Assembly: GCF_900187945.1 (NCBI RefSeq)
Contig: NZ_FYEH01000011.1
Coordinates: forward strand, 62,001 to 126,000
Length of the DNA: 64,000 nt
From: Arboricoccus pini
Lineage (GTDB): Bacteria; Pseudomonadota; Alphaproteobacteria; Geminicoccales; Geminicoccaceae
Direction of reading: 5' to 3'
The notes beneath the pieces are model-generated. The model was not told the origin of the DNA and did not search any database. It saw only the letters and a list, made by a program, of their open reading frames with translations. Positions 1-9,195 of this stretch are shown piece by piece. Numbering within the stretch: the stretch's first letter is position 1; each line of letters begins with the position of its first letter. Made by a program: the position numbers and the translations under genes.

Positions 1-356
1 ATCGCCTCGAGATTCAAGGGGGTGCCGGCGGCGCGCAGGCTGGCCAGCGTTTCCAGCCTCTGGGCCGAGACCGGGGCGGCACGGCGAAGAAACACTTCGC
101 CGAACAGGCCGGATTTGGAGCCGAAATAGTAATTGATCAGGGCCTGCGTGACCTTGGCGGCCTGCGAGACCTCGCGCAGCGTCGTGCCGGCATAGCCGAG
201 ATCGGCAAAGAGCCGCTCGGCCGCGTCCAGTATGTCATCGCGAATCCGGCTGACCCCTTCGGGTCGACCCGGACCCTTGGCTTTTACGGCCGGGCCGCGT
301 CGCCTTGCCGGCTGGTCGGCTGCGGACTGCATTTTCCTCGGATCGATCCTTGCCAT
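1..356 (-). CDS. TetR/AcrR-family transcriptional regulator (C-terminal part outside window)
   Basis: Only the N-terminal 118 codons are present; the gene runs off the left edge. After a basic, Ala/Pro-rich leader of about 35 residues comes a typical TetR DNA-binding domain: IRDDILDAAERLFADLGYAG, then a helix-turn-helix (TLREVSQAAKVTQALINYYF) followed by GSKSGLFGEV. The family represses transcription as a dimer and is released by a small ligand bound in the C-terminal domain, which cannot be seen here, so targets are unknown. I chose the first ATG (base 356); a second in-frame ATG at base 332 would shorten the leader by eight residues. It lies 82 bases beyond the queC stop on the same strand and is probably a separate unit. 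Confidence 0.85.
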   Translation of the reverse strand, partial: MARIDPRKMQSAADQPARRRGPAVKAKGPGRPEGVSRIRDDILDAAERLFADLGYAGTTLREVSQAAKVTQALINYYFGSKSGLFGEVFLRRAAPVSAQRLETLASLRAAGTPLNLEA

Positions 357-438
357 CGGCCGTCACCCTAGCAGGCGCCTCGGCGCAGGAACATTGCCCG
401 GCAGGACGACCGGGACTCCTGGCGATCGCGCGATCCGC

Positions 439-1158
439 TCAGCCCTGGCGCCGTCCGGCCACGAAGCGGCCATGGCCCTCAGCGCGCAACTGGCAGGCCG
501 GGCAGGTGCCGCAGCCATGGCCCCAGGCATGGCTGGCTCCGCGTTCGCCCAGATAGCAGGTGTGGCTCTCCTCGACGATCAGGTCGACCAGCGCCTGGCC
601 GCCCAGCCGTTCCGCCAGCGCCCAGGTCTGGGCCTTGTCGATCCACATGAGCGGCGTTTCGAGGACAAAGCGCTTTTCCATGCCGATATTGAGCGCTACC
701 TGCAGTGCCTTGATCGCGTCGTCGCGGCAGTCTGGATAGCCCGAATAGTCGGTCTCGCACATGCCGCCGACGATGCGCCGCAGGCCCCGCCGGTAGGCAA
801 GCGCCGCGGCGAAGGTCAGGAAGATGATGTTGCGGCCCGGAACGAAGGTGTTGGGGAGGCCCGAGGCCTCGATCCTGATCGCCTCGTCGCGGGTCAGCGC
901 CGTCTCGGATATCTGGCCGAGGCCGTCGAGCGCGATCGTGTGGTCGTCGCCCAGGCGCTCGGCCCAGAGCGGGTTCAAGGCCTGAAGGCCTCGTCGCAAA
1001 TGCTGGCGCTGGTCGAGCTCGATGCGATGGCGCTGGCCATAGTTAAAGCCCACCGTCTCGACGCGGGCGAAGCGCTCCAGCGCCCAGGCAAGGCAGGTCG
1101 TCGAATCCTGGCCGCCGGAGAAGAGGACAAGGGCACCTTCGTCGCTTGGCTGGCTCAT
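439..1158 (-). CDS. queC: 7-cyano-7-deazaguanine synthase QueC
   Basis: ATP-dependent cytosolic enzyme that converts 7-carboxy-7-deazaguanine and ammonia to preQ0, the nitrile precursor of queuosine in tRNA. The 239-aa protein has the PP-loop motif SGGQDS at residues 14-19, which binds ATP, and the family C-terminal zinc cysteines (CYLGERG, then GCGTCPAC). Length matches the family (about 220-240 aa). Its ATG overlaps the queD stop by four bases (ATGA), so the genes are translationally coupled in the order queE-queD-queC. The later steps (QueF, Tgt, QueA, QueG) are not in the window, so whether the product goes to queuosine or only to preQ0 cannot be told here. Confidence 0.97.
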   Translation of the reverse strand: MSQPSDEGALVLFSGGQDSTTCLAWALERFARVETVGFNYGQRHRIELDQRQHLRRGLQALNPLWAERLGDDHTIALDGLGQISETALTRDEAIRIEASGLPNTFVPGRNIIFLTFAAALAYRRGLRRIVGGMCETDYSGYPDCRDDAIKALQVALNIGMEKRFVLETPLMWIDKAQTWALAERLGGQALVDLIVEESHTCYLGERGASHAWGHGCGTCPACQLRAEGHGRFVAGRRQG

Positions 1159-1511
1159 GTCCCGTCATGCTCCGCCCAGCAGAAGGGTGTCTCGAAGACC
1201 TTGACGCTCGCCAGTTGCGGCAGGCCCGGCTTCACCTGGTCCCAGATCCAGATCGCGATCAGCTCGGCGGTCGGATTGGAGAGGCCCTCGACCTCGTTCA
1301 GCGTATGGTGGTCGAGCCTTGCCAGCACGGGACCGAACGCCGCCTCGACATCGAAGAAATCGACGACGAAGCCCGTCCCCGGATCGACCTTTCCCTCGAG
1401 CGCCAGCTCGACGCGATAGGAATGGCCGTGCATGCGGCTGCAGCGATGCGACGCCGGCACGTTCGGCAACCGGTGCGCGGCTTCAAAGGTGAAGGCCTGA
1501 ACGATCCTCAT
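1155..1511 (-). CDS. queD: 6-carboxy-5,6,7,8-tetrahydropterin synthase QueD
   Basis: Converts 7,8-dihydroneopterin triphosphate to 6-carboxytetrahydropterin, the first committed step toward 7-deazaguanine. The 118-aa protein is standard family size. Zinc ligands are visible as His13 (EAAHRL) and the HGH pair at residues 28 and 30, and the catalytic cysteine is Cys24 (HRCSRMHGH). Conserved DHHTLN and the C-terminal ETPFCWAEH are also present. It sits between queE (10 bases upstream) and queC (four-base overlap). The single cysteine before HGH fits the QueD subfamily rather than eukaryote-type PTPS, which makes another pterin. Confidence 0.97.
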   Translation of the reverse strand: MRIVQAFTFEAAHRLPNVPASHRCSRMHGHSYRVELALEGKVDPGTGFVVDFFDVEAAFGPVLARLDHHTLNEVEGLSNPTAELIAIWIWDQVKPGLPQLASVKVFETPFCWAEHDGT

Positions 1512-1521
1512 GCGGAATGTC

Positions 1522-2154
1522 TCAAGGTATGCCGATCATTTTGTGCGTCTGCAGGCTCAGCCGCCAGCGCGGATGGGCCAGACAATAGGCGATCGCGGCC
1601 TGGACGTTCTGCTCGCGCGTCGGGCCGTCCAGCGGCTGGAGGAAGAAATGCCGGAAGTCGAGGCCGGTGAAGTTCGCCGGATCGAGCCCGTCCTGCGGGT
1701 AGACGAGTTTCAGCTCGTCGCCGGACGCGAGGGCCAGTTCGGCCCGGGCCTTGGGACTGACGCAGACCCAATCCAGCGGCACCGGCGGCAAGAGCGTGCC
1801 GTTCGTCTCGACGGCGACCTCGAACCCCGCCGCGCGGACGGCATCGACCAAGGCCTGGTCGAGCTGGAGAAGGGGCTCGCCGCCCGTGAAGACGACGTAG
1901 CGTAGCTGCTCCTCGCCGTCCCAGGTGTCGACGATCGCCGATGCCAGGCTCGCCGCATCGGCAAAGCGTCCGCCGCCCTCGCCATCCAGCCCGACGAAAT
2001 CGGTATCGCAAAAGCGGCAGACGGCCTCAGCTCGGTCGCGCTCGCGGCCAGACCAGAGATTGCAGCCGGCAAAGCGGCAGAACACCGCCGCCCGGCCGGT
2101 CCTGGCCCCTTCGCCCTGGAGCGTCTTGAATAATTCCTTGACGGCGTAGGTCAT
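1522..2154 (-). CDS. queE: 7-carboxy-7-deazaguanine synthase QueE
   Basis: Radical SAM enzyme that contracts 6-carboxytetrahydropterin to 7-carboxy-7-deazaguanine. With the ATG at base 2154 the protein has 210 residues, begins with the family-typical YAVKELFKTLQGEG, and carries the QueE-type cluster motif C-x14-C-x2-C (Cys31, Cys46, Cys49) in place of the usual CxxxCxxC. The motif FTGGEPLLQ (SAM binding) follows. A GTG at 2205 would add 17 residues, but that stretch is not family-like and would run through a palindrome at 2201-2216 that looks like an operator, so I prefer the ATG. First gene of the queE-queD-queC operon. Confidence 0.96.
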   Translation of the reverse strand: MTYAVKELFKTLQGEGARTGRAAVFCRFAGCNLWSGRERDRAEAVCRFCDTDFVGLDGEGGGRFADAASLASAIVDTWDGEEQLRYVVFTGGEPLLQLDQALVDAVRAAGFEVAVETNGTLLPPVPLDWVCVSPKARAELALASGDELKLVYPQDGLDPANFTGLDFRHFFLQPLDGPTREQNVQAAIAYCLAHPRWRLSLQTHKMIGIP

Positions 2155-2780
2155 GCTGCGGCTGCTGAGAGAGACGTTCGACGGGAAGAGAGGTCGGTCG
2201 GTCACGCTAGTGTGACGCCGCTCAGGTAGTCAGCCCTGAAGACAATGTCGAGGGCAGACGCGCACATGGCCCGTTCACGCCACCCGATGCCAAGGTGCGG
2301 CTAGGACCGCTTGGCTTGGCGGTGGACCGAACCTGGGCGTGAGCTCGGCCCGTCTCGCTGACGGATGATCGAGCCTCGAAGACGCTATGAAGCTTGAGCG
2401 CTGTCCCGACAATCCCGAATGGCCGGGCGGTCTCAGGCAAGCACCATTACGGATCAAGAAGCCGACGATCGCCCGACCTTTATGCCTGAATGCCAACCCG
2501 TCGCATGAGCTAGATAGCCGCCGCCTTTGCCGTCCTCAGCAACGTGATCGGTATTGCCGAAAGGGGCGGCCGCCGCAGCCCGATCCCGTGCGCGCCCATC
2601 GGTTGCATTCAGCCCACCACACCTCGGCTATGATCGCTGGTGTGCCCGGGAACTTCGAACGTTGGACGATCTGGTCGAGATGATGGACGAAGTTGCGGCG
2701 AAACTGGGTTGGTCCGACCGTGGCAAAAGGCAAAAGGCCAAGATTTTAAACTGAAACGCTATCTGGGCCGCGCGGTAACT
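2155..2780. other. Intergenic stretch without a convincing gene
   Basis: About 625 bases between the queE start and the end of the VOC gene. Apart from the palindrome at 2201-2216 I see no clear signal. Short open frames exist on both strands near 2536-2754. One on the plus strand ends in an amphipathic stretch (DDLVEMMDEVAAKLGW), but it has no ribosome-binding site and is composition-driven at its N terminus, so I do not call it. Confidence 0.5.
2201..2216. promoter_or_regulatory. CTAG-centred palindrome upstream of queE
   Basis: GTCACGCTAGTGTGAC matches its own reverse complement at 14 of 16 positions and lies 47 bases upstream of the queE ATG. The position suits an operator for the que operon. 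No regulator is identified, and no preQ1-aptamer sequence could be recognised by eye. Confidence 0.35.
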
Positions 2781-3200
2781 TCAGTAATTCGCCCAGATGC
2801 CGGGGGTGGTGAGCTCGACTAGATGCTGGTCTGGGTCGCGGAAATAGAGGCTGGTCGCACCCTCGGGCCAGGTGACCTCGCTCTCGATCGGGACGGCGAA
2901 GGAGGCAAGATGTCGGCGCCAGGCGTCGAGATCGGCAGCGGCGATGGCAAAGGCATAATGCAGCTGGCCCGAGCCCTCGTGCGGCGGGATGGTGCCGCCG
3001 GGTGTGGGGGCCGGGACGTTGGTCGTGCCTTGCTGGAAGATGAGGAGCACGCTGCCCCGGCCAAGCGGGTAGGCGCAGAGCCGCTCGTCGAGGAACATGG
3101 GCTCCAGCCCCATGACAGTCTCGTAGAAGTGTCGCGCCTTGGCCAGGTCCTGGACGTAGAGGCCGGTTTCAAGAACGTTGCCGAGTTTGGGGGCAGCCAT
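2781..3200 (-). CDS. VOC-superfamily (glyoxalase/bleomycin-resistance-like) protein
   Basis: A 139-aa single-copy vicinal-oxygen-chelate fold. It opens with LETGLYVQDLAKARHFYETV, the first beta-alpha-beta module, and ends with FRDPDQHLVELTTPGIW, the family C-terminal metal-ligand strand; HYAFAI supplies another candidate ligand in the middle. The family includes glyoxalase I, dioxygenases and thiol transferases, and the substrate cannot be predicted from this sequence. It stands alone: upstream is about 210 bases without a gene, downstream the long gap before queE. The ATG start gives a normal domain boundary. Confidence 0.85.
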   Translation of the reverse strand: MAAPKLGNVLETGLYVQDLAKARHFYETVMGLEPMFLDERLCAYPLGRGSVLLIFQQGTTNVPAPTPGGTIPPHEGSGQLHYAFAIAAADLDAWRRHLASFAVPIESEVTWPEGATSLYFRDPDQHLVELTTPGIWANY

Positions 3201-3412
3201 CTTTGTCGTTCCTCCGCTACCGCGCCTTCGTCCCTTGGCCCGGATCGTTCGTCGAGGCGGTTCGCTTCGGGTTGGCGGGTGCGGCGCAGATCATCCTCTT
3301 TTTGCAGGCATTTGTCGTGCCAGCCCTTCCGGGTTGGCGGCGATGGCTGCTGCAGTCGAGCCTGCCCGGCCGCGCGCGGCTGCGTGCCGCGGGAGAGCCC
3401 GGCCGATGCATG

Positions 3413-4672
3413 TCAATCCGGTAGCAGTCGCACGGCATCCGGGTCGAAGCGGTCGTAGATGCTACCGCAGGCCGCGTAGCGCTGGGCGCTCTCGGGCAGG
3501 CCGGTGGCGCGGATGGCGCGGATCGCCCAATCGTCATGAGGATCGGCGATCTCCAGATAACGCTCCGCCTTAGCCGTGCCGTCGGGGAAGATGTAGAGGA
3601 GCAGGCGGATCGGGGCTTCCTGCTCCTCCCGCGGCAGGGGATGCCTGAAATCCGGCACGGCCAAGGCCGCGCTTTGCCAGCGGCCGGGCGAGGCGATCGT
3701 CTGCCATCGCAATGTCAGCGTCTGTCCGAGATCGACAAAGGCGCCGCCCATCGGCGTCGGGGTCTCGCGACATGGAGCTGGCGAAGGCGGGATGGCGCGC
3801 ACTGCATACTCGCCGGGATCGAGAGCCTGTCCATTCACCTCGAGGCGCGCGATGCTCGCCGGGAGATAATTGTAGACGCTGATCAGGATCAGCCCGCCCA
3901 TGTTCTTCCGCCAGAAGGCCGCCTCCTGCGACGCGGCGAACCTGGCGATCGCCGGCGCCACGTCGACGTGGTCGGGATAATGGTAATAGAGATGGACGAG
4001 GATTTCGCTTTCGCGTTCGCCGGTACCGGCCAGGAATCTCGCCATGTCCGGATAGGGTGACCGGCGCAGCGGCAGGGGTGCGTGCGCCGGCAGCGGCGGC
4101 GAGAAGTAAGGAACGTCCTTATAGTTGAACTGCGTGACGTCCTCCTTGAGACGCGTGCCATCATAGGGAAAGTCGCGACCGGCATCCGTCCGGTCTGGAT
4201 AGCGGATCAGCTTGGTGAAACGATCGGGGCTGTCGGCCGGGAGCAAGGGCATCCCGCCGCCGCTGCCATAATCGGGCTCGCCGATCAGGCCGAGAGTCTG
4301 GCCGCTCATGTTGACATGGGTCTCGTGAACGCCGGGATGCGCCTCGTCGGAACGCTCTTGTCGGGCGGCTTTGAGGTCGTAGCCGATCGGCACGATCGGG
4401 ATCGCGAGCAGCGTCGGCAGGAACATCAAGGCGTGGATCCGTGCTGGAACCCGCCCGCCGGTCCGGATCAGGTAGGCGATCCAGAGAGCCAGCAGGATCA
4501 AGGCCAGCGGGACGCCCACATAGAGCACCCCCAGAATGAGCCCGATCGCGCCATAGCCGAGATCGTTCTGCGTGACGGCGATCATGCCAAGCAAGGCCAG
4601 CCATGCCGCCAGCAGGAACGATACGACGATGCCGGCCGCATAGCTGCCCGGGGATTTAGGATCTTTTGACAT
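3413..4672 (-). CDS. Unknown membrane-anchored protein with large soluble domain
   Basis: From the ATG at 4672 the product has 419 residues. Three hydrophobic segments lie near the N terminus, roughly residues 10-33, 40-68 and 79-95, followed by a soluble domain of about 320 residues rich in Pro, Tyr and Asp (for example DFPYDGTRLKEDV and LYYHYPDHVDVAPAIARF). I recognise no family or catalytic motif. The frame stays open for about 360 codons upstream, but that part is Arg/Pro/Gly-rich like random GC-rich sequence, so the true start is placed at MSKDPKSPG. A single small cysteine pattern near the end (RYAACGSIYDRF) may form a disulfide if the domain is periplasmic. Monocistronic by spacing. 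Confidence 0.75.
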   Translation of the reverse strand: MSKDPKSPGSYAAGIVVSFLLAAWLALLGMIAVTQNDLGYGAIGLILGVLYVGVPLALILLALWIAYLIRTGGRVPARIHALMFLPTLLAIPIVPIGYDLKAARQERSDEAHPGVHETHVNMSGQTLGLIGEPDYGSGGGMPLLPADSPDRFTKLIRYPDRTDAGRDFPYDGTRLKEDVTQFNYKDVPYFSPPLPAHAPLPLRRSPYPDMARFLAGTGERESEILVHLYYHYPDHVDVAPAIARFAASQEAAFWRKNMGGLILISVYNYLPASIARLEVNGQALDPGEYAVRAIPPSPAPCRETPTPMGGAFVDLGQTLTLRWQTIASPGRWQSAALAVPDFRHPLPREEQEAPIRLLLYIFPDGTAKAERYLEIADPHDDWAIRAIRATGLPESAQRYAACGSIYDRFDPDAVRLLPD

Positions 4673-5511
4673 CACGTGATGGTTTGGCAGGAAGTTTTTC
4701 TTGTCACCACCGATTTCTTCACCAGAAGACGGCGCCATGGAAGCACGCCAACCTGGCCTATGCATTCGTCCGAACGGTGCGGTTTGGCGTTTTGTAGCGG
4801 GAAGGATGGGGAGCGGCACAAGCCTGCGGCCGGGGCCCTGTGCCACGCGGCAAGCGCCGGTTCCGCCGCTGGTTTCGGTCACAGCCCGCGCGGGAGAGCG
4901 ACGGCGGCGTCCGAGCGCGGTTGGCTGATGGCCAAGGGCAGCGCGTTGTTGCTCGTCCCTTGATGATCGGCGTCCAGGGCGGCGCCTGTCCTGCCCGGTC
5001 ACCTCGACGACACCGCGATGGGGTTGGCCTGTCGACGATCCGCTGGGCGTCGGCAGGACGCCGTCAGCAGGCAGAGCGGTCGTTGCGGGCTGGAAGGCTG
5101 GCGCGGATCGAGGGAAGGCAGCCGGCGTCAGATTTTGGCGTTTCGCGACGCGGATGTACCCGGGATGTCGTGGCCCGCCCCTCCATGCCTTCTTGCGCGG
5201 ATCCGTGTGGCCCTTGTCGCAACAGGATCGGATGCGGCCACTTTCCAGGCCATAGCCCTGGTCCATCGACCGCGCCGGCCGATCGAGCACACGCCGCGCG
5301 ACCGGCACTACCCAAAGGCTGCCGGCCCGACCGACACGCCGCCGTCCTGACGCCAGACCCGCATGATCGTTCGGGCGCGCGAGCGGATCGGGACAGAGCC
5401 ATTCTCGGACCTCGATGCGGTTCGCGGCTGCCTCTTTTGGGGCGGCGGGGTTCGCCGGTGGCGGGCCGGGTGCTAGATTGGGCGATAGCACTTCCCGGAC
5501 GAGAATGATCC
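4673..5511. other. 839-base divergent intergenic region without a recognised gene
   Basis: Lies between the start of the unknown membrane protein (minus strand) and the start of gabD (plus strand). Long frames exist on both strands, but their translations are Arg/Pro/Gly/Ala-rich, without domains, hydrophobic patterning or ribosome-binding sites. It must hold the promoters of both flanking genes; I could not assign them. It is unusually long for this compact region, so a decayed gene is possible but unsupported. Confidence 0.45.
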
Positions 5512-6978
5512 ATGCGTACCGCTGAGCTTTTAAGAGATCCCGCTTTGTTTCGTGAGCAGGCCTTTGTCGCCGGTCACTGGCAGGACGCGGATGACGGCCT
5601 GGAGATCGAGGTCGACAACCCGGCCACGGGCGAGGTGATCGGCACGGTACCGGCCTGCGGCGAGGCGGAGACGCGGCGCGCCATCGAGGCGGCGGAGGCC
5701 GCCTGGGTCGACTGGCGCCGTCAGCCGGCCGGCAACCGGGCGGCGATCCTCGAGGCATGGCACCAGCTGATCCTGGAGAACGCCATCGATCTTGCCCTCA
5801 TCATGACGCTGGAGCAGGGCAAGCCCGTGGGCGAGGCCATGGGCGAGGTCACCTATGGCGCGAGCTTCGTTAAATGGTTCGCCGAGGAGGCAAGGCGCGT
5901 CGCAGGGTCGATCGTGCCGGCACCGACGGCCGATCGGCGGATCCTCGTGATGAAGCAGCCGGTCGGCGTGGCGGCGGCGATTACGCCTTGGAACTTCCCG
6001 ATCGCGATGATCACGCGGAAGGTGGCCCCGGCGCTGGCGGCCGGCTGCCCGATCATCGTCAAGCCCTCCGAGCTCACGCCTTATTGCGCCCTGGCCCTGG
6101 CGGTCCTGGCCGAGCGCGCCGGGGTGCCGGCTGGCATCCTCTCGGTCGTCACCGGCGATCCCAAGGCGATCGGCGCCGAGATGACCGGCAACCTTGCCGT
6201 CAGGAAGCTCTCCTTCACGGGCTCGACCGGCGTCGGGCGCATCCTGATGGCGCAATCGGCCCCCTCGATCAAGCGGCTCTCTTTGGAGCTCGGCGGCAAC
6301 GCGCCCTTCATCGTCTTCGACGATGCCGACCTGGAGCAGGCCATCGCCGGGCTCATGGTCAGCAAGTTCAGGAATGCCGGACAGACCTGCGTCTGCGCCA
6401 ATCGCATCCTCGTCCAGGACGGCATCTATGACCGCTTCGCCGCCGCTCTGGCCGAGGCGGTGGGCAAGCTCGTGGTCGGCGACGGTCGCGCTGCCGGCGT
6501 CACCACCGGCCCGCTCATCAATGCCGCCGCCGTCGCGAAGGCCCTGGGCCATATCGAGGATGCGACGGCGCATGGGGCGCGCGTGCTGACGGGCGGCGGC
6601 GCGGCACCGCAGGGTGGCCGCTTCGTGACGCCCACCGTGCTGACCGAAGCGACGACGGCGATGCGCCTTGCCTCCGAGGAGACGTTCGGCCCGGTGGCCC
6701 CGCTCATACGCTTTGAAGACGAGGCGGACGCGATCAGAATCGCCAACGCCACCCCCTTCGGCCTCGCCTCCTATTTCTATACCAACGATCTGGGCCGCGC
6801 CTTTCGCGTCGGCGAGGCCCTGGAGTTCGGCATGGTCGGCCTCAATACCGGCACCGTCTCCATGGAGATGGCGCCCTTTGGCGGCATCAAGCAGTCCGGG
6901 CTCGGCCGCGAGGGGGGCAGTGTCGGCATCGAGGAATATCTCGAGCTGAAGAGCTTCCATATCGCGGGCCTCGCCTGA
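5512..6978 (+). CDS. gabD: NAD(P)-dependent succinate-semialdehyde dehydrogenase
   Basis: Cytosolic aldehyde dehydrogenase, 488 aa, the normal size for the GabD group. Visible landmarks are ITPWNFPIAMITRK and KPSELTP (cofactor binding), FTGSTGVGR (Rossmann glycine motif), LELGGNAPFIV with the general-base Glu, and FRNAGQTCVCANR with the catalytic Cys near residue 290. The doublet CVC and MAPFGGIKQSGLGREG near the C terminus are typical of succinate-semialdehyde dehydrogenases, which feed GABA carbon into the TCA cycle; glutarate semialdehyde is an alternative substrate. No GABA aminotransferase is adjacent. A small lipoprotein gene follows 14 bases downstream. Confidence 0.93.
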   Translation: MRTAELLRDPALFREQAFVAGHWQDADDGLEIEVDNPATGEVIGTVPACGEAETRRAIEAAEAAWVDWRRQPAGNRAAILEAWHQLILENAIDLALIMTLEQGKPVGEAMGEVTYGASFVKWFAEEARRVAGSIVPAPTADRRILVMKQPVGVAAAITPWNFPIAMITRKVAPALAAGCPIIVKPSELTPYCALALAVLAERAGVPAGILSVVTGDPKAIGAEMTGNLAVRKLSFTGSTGVGRILMAQSAPSIKRLSLELGGNAPFIVFDDADLEQAIAGLMVSKFRNAGQTCVCANRILVQDGIYDRFAAALAEAVGKLVVGDGRAAGVTTGPLINAAAVAKALGHIEDATAHGARVLTGGGAAPQGGRFVTPTVLTEATTAMRLASEETFGPVAPLIRFEDEADAIRIANATPFGLASYFYTNDLGRAFRVGEALEFGMVGLNTGTVSMEMAPFGGIKQSGLGREGGSVGIEEYLELKSFHIAGLA

Positions 6979-6992
6979 GACGGGTAGCCGGC

Positions 6993-7352
6993 ATGGCGGC
7001 GCTGGTGCTGGCCGCCTGCGCCCACCCGTCCGGCACCACGACACCAGAGGGGACACCCGAGGCGGCGACAGAGAGGGCAGGGCCGGGCGTGGACCGCCAG
7101 GCCTGTCTCGCCGCCCTGGAACGCCAGTCGGCCTTGACCCGGGGCAAGGTCGCCAGCCTGCTCCGGCTCCCCTCGCTCGAGGATTATCCAGCAGGGGTCT
7201 GCGACCATGCCCTGGCCGGGCTCGACGCTGGCCGGATCGGCGGGGAGGACGGGCTGGGCCTGATGCATGGGCTGCCCAGCGTCGCCGTCGTCGCCCTCTT
7301 CAATCCCCTGGCCCGGGCCGATGCGCGCCCGCTGCCCAAGCTGGCTGATTGA
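6993..7352 (+). CDS. Small putative lipoprotein of unknown function
   Basis: 119-aa protein beginning MAALVLAACAH, where LAAC is a good lipobox, followed by a Thr/Pro/Gly-rich linker and a short Ala/Leu-rich domain with two cysteines (RQACLAAL and AGVCDHAL). No family recognised. The n-region before the lipobox is too short from this ATG; in-frame upstream codons from a CTG at 6975 (overlapping the gabD stop) would give a basic LRRVAG leader and a proper signal peptide, so the true start may overlap gabD. Likely exported and anchored in a membrane if translated. Probably co-transcribed with gabD. Confidence 0.55.
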   Translation: MAALVLAACAHPSGTTTPEGTPEAATERAGPGVDRQACLAALERQSALTRGKVASLLRLPSLEDYPAGVCDHALAGLDAGRIGGEDGLGLMHGLPSVAVVALFNPLARADARPLPKLAD

Positions 7353-7457
7353 CCGCCATGGCGCAGGCTCCCTACTCTGGTTCGAGACGGAACGCCGCGC
7401 CAGGGTAGCTGGTTAAGCGTTGTCCCATGCTTGCATTCTCCAGAGGTTAAAGAGCCA

Positions 7458-9104
7458 ATGTCCGCGACCGAGAAGCCCAGGCCCGGCCAGCATCTGCCGA
7501 ACGCGGACCTGCCCAATATTCCGCGCCTCATGGCCGCCTATTTCGCCGAGAAGCCCGACCCCGCCATCGCCACCGAGCGCGTGGCCTTCGGCACCTCGGG
7601 CCATCGCGGCTCCGCCTTGAGGCGCTCCTTCAACGAGGCGCATATCCTGGCCACCTCCCAGGCCATCTGCCTCTACCGCGCCAAGGAAGGCATCACCGGC
7701 CCCCTCTATCTGGGCATCGACACGCACGCGCTCTCCGAGGCGGCCTTCGTCTCCGCGCTTGAAGTCTTCGCCGCCAACGAGGTCACCGTCCGCATCGACA
7801 GTGCCGGTCTCTTCACCCCCACGCCCGCCGTCTCGCATGCCATCCTCACCCACAATAAGGGCAGGAGCAGGGGTCTGGCCGACGGTGTCGTCGTCACCCC
7901 CTCGCACAACCCGCCCGAGGATGGCGGCTTTAAATATAACGGCACCGATGGCGGCCCCGCCGACACCACGGCCACGGGCTGGATCGAGCGCGCCGCCAAC
8001 GAGTTGCTCGAGGATGATCTGGTCGACATCCGCCGCATCCCCTACGCCCGCGCGCGCGCGTCCGCGTTCGTCCAGCCCTTCGACTTCCGCGCCGCCTATG
8101 TCGACGACCTGGCCTCGGTGGTCGACATGGAGGCCATCCGCGCCTCCGGCCTGAAACTCGGCATGGACCCCCTGGGCGGTGCCGCCACCTGGTACCTCTC
8201 CCCCATCATCGAGCGCTACCGCCTGGATGCCACCATCGTCGCCGACCGCATCGATCCGGCCTTCGCCTTCATGCCCGTCGACTGGGACGGCAAGATCCGC
8301 ATGGACTGCTCCTCCCCCTTCGCCATGGCCGACCTGATCAGGATGAAGGACCGCTTCGACGTCGCGTTTGCCAACGACACCGACGCCGATCGCCACGGCA
8401 TCGTCACGAAGTCGGGCGGCCTCATGAACCCCAACCATTATCTGACCGCCGCCATCTCCTACCTCTTCACCCACCGCCCGGACTGGCCGGCGGGGACCGC
8501 CATCGGCAAGACCGCCGTCTCCTCCTCGGCCATCGACCGCGTCGCCAAGAAGCTCGGCCGCCGCCTCTACGAGACGCCCGTCGGCTTCAAATGGTTCGTC
8601 AAGGGCCTGATGTCGGGCGAGCTCGGCTTCGGCGGCGAGGAATCCGCCGGTGCCTCCTTCCTTCGCCGCGACGGCAGCGTCTGGTCCACCGACAAAGACG
8701 GCCTCATCCTGGGCCTCCTGGCAGCCGAGATGACCGCCGTCCTCGGCCGCGACCCCTCCGAGGTCTATGAGGGCCTCACCGCCGAATTCGGTGCCCCCAC
8801 CTATGCCCGTATCGACGCCCCGGCGACCCCGGCGCAAAAGGCCGCCTTGAAGAAGCTCGACCCCTCGTCGATCACGACGACCACCCTGGCCGGCGACCCG
8901 ATCGAGAGTGCGATCACCAAGGCGCCGGGTAACGACGAGCCCTTGGGCGGCCTCAAGGTCAGCACGGCGAACGGCTGGTTCGCGGCAAGGCCGTCAGGGA
9001 CTGAGGATGTGTACAAGATTTACGCGGAGAGTTTTAAGGGGAAGGATCACCTGAAGGTGATTCAGGAGGACGCTCAAGCGCTCGTCAGCCACGCATTGGG
9101 CTAG
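7458..9104 (+). CDS. pgm: Phosphoglucomutase (alpha-D-glucose phosphate-specific)
   Basis: Interconverts glucose 1-phosphate and glucose 6-phosphate in the cytosol, linking glycolysis to UDP-glucose, glycogen and envelope sugar synthesis. 548 aa, close to E. coli Pgm (546). Motifs in order: FGTSGHRG (substrate loop), [12 protein letters not shown] with the phosphorylated Ser, NDTDADRHG (metal-binding loop), [10 protein letters not shown] (sugar-binding loop) and [15 protein letters not shown] (phosphate-binding loop). I use the ATG at 7458 rather than an in-frame TTG at 7431; a weak GAGG lies about 10 bases before the ATG. Monocistronic, convergent with the PfkB gene. Confidence 0.96.
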   Translation: MSATEKPRPGQHLPNADLPNIPRLMAAYFAEKPDPAIATERVAFGTSGHRGSALRRSFNEAHILATSQAICLYRAKEGITGPLYLGIDTHALSEAAFVSALEVFAANEVTVRIDSAGLFTPTPAVSHAILTHNKGRSRGLADGVVVTPSHNPPEDGGFKYNGTDGGPADTTATGWIERAANELLEDDLVDIRRIPYARARASAFVQPFDFRAAYVDDLASVVDMEAIRASGLKLGMDPLGGAATWYLSPIIERYRLDATIVADRIDPAFAFMPVDWDGKIRMDCSSPFAMADLIRMKDRFDVAFANDTDADRHGIVTKSGGLMNPNHYLTAAISYLFTHRPDWPAGTAIGKTAVSSSAIDRVAKKLGRRLYETPVGFKWFVKGLMSGELGFGGEESAGASFLRRDGSVWSTDKDGLILGLLAAEMTAVLGRDPSEVYEGLTAEFGAPTYARIDAPATPAQKAALKKLDPSSITTTTLAGDPIESAITKAPGNDEPLGGLKVSTANGWFAARPSGTEDVYKIYAESFKGKDHLKVIQEDAQALVSHALG

Positions 9105-9195
9105 CTGCTGCTCCCCCCAGGCTCGACACCGCGAGGCGGTTGAGCCGTTTTGGCCGTGCGTCGTCGTCGGCGCGGGCCGCCTGGATGAGACGGGC

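Noticed and set aside
232-1419. Long plus-strand frame across queC and queD
   Set aside because: It is antisense to two well-conserved enzymes and its translation has no domain; a GC-rich third-position shadow.
2554-2754. 66-codon frame between queE and the VOC gene
   Set aside because: The C-terminal helix DDLVEMMDEVAAKLGW looks protein-like, but the N terminus is low-complexity, there is no ribosome-binding site, and an opposite-strand frame is equally open.
4840-5508. 222-codon frame in the gap before gabD
   Set aside because: Arg/Pro/Gly-rich, no ribosome-binding site, no domain; frames of this kind occur on both strands of the gap.
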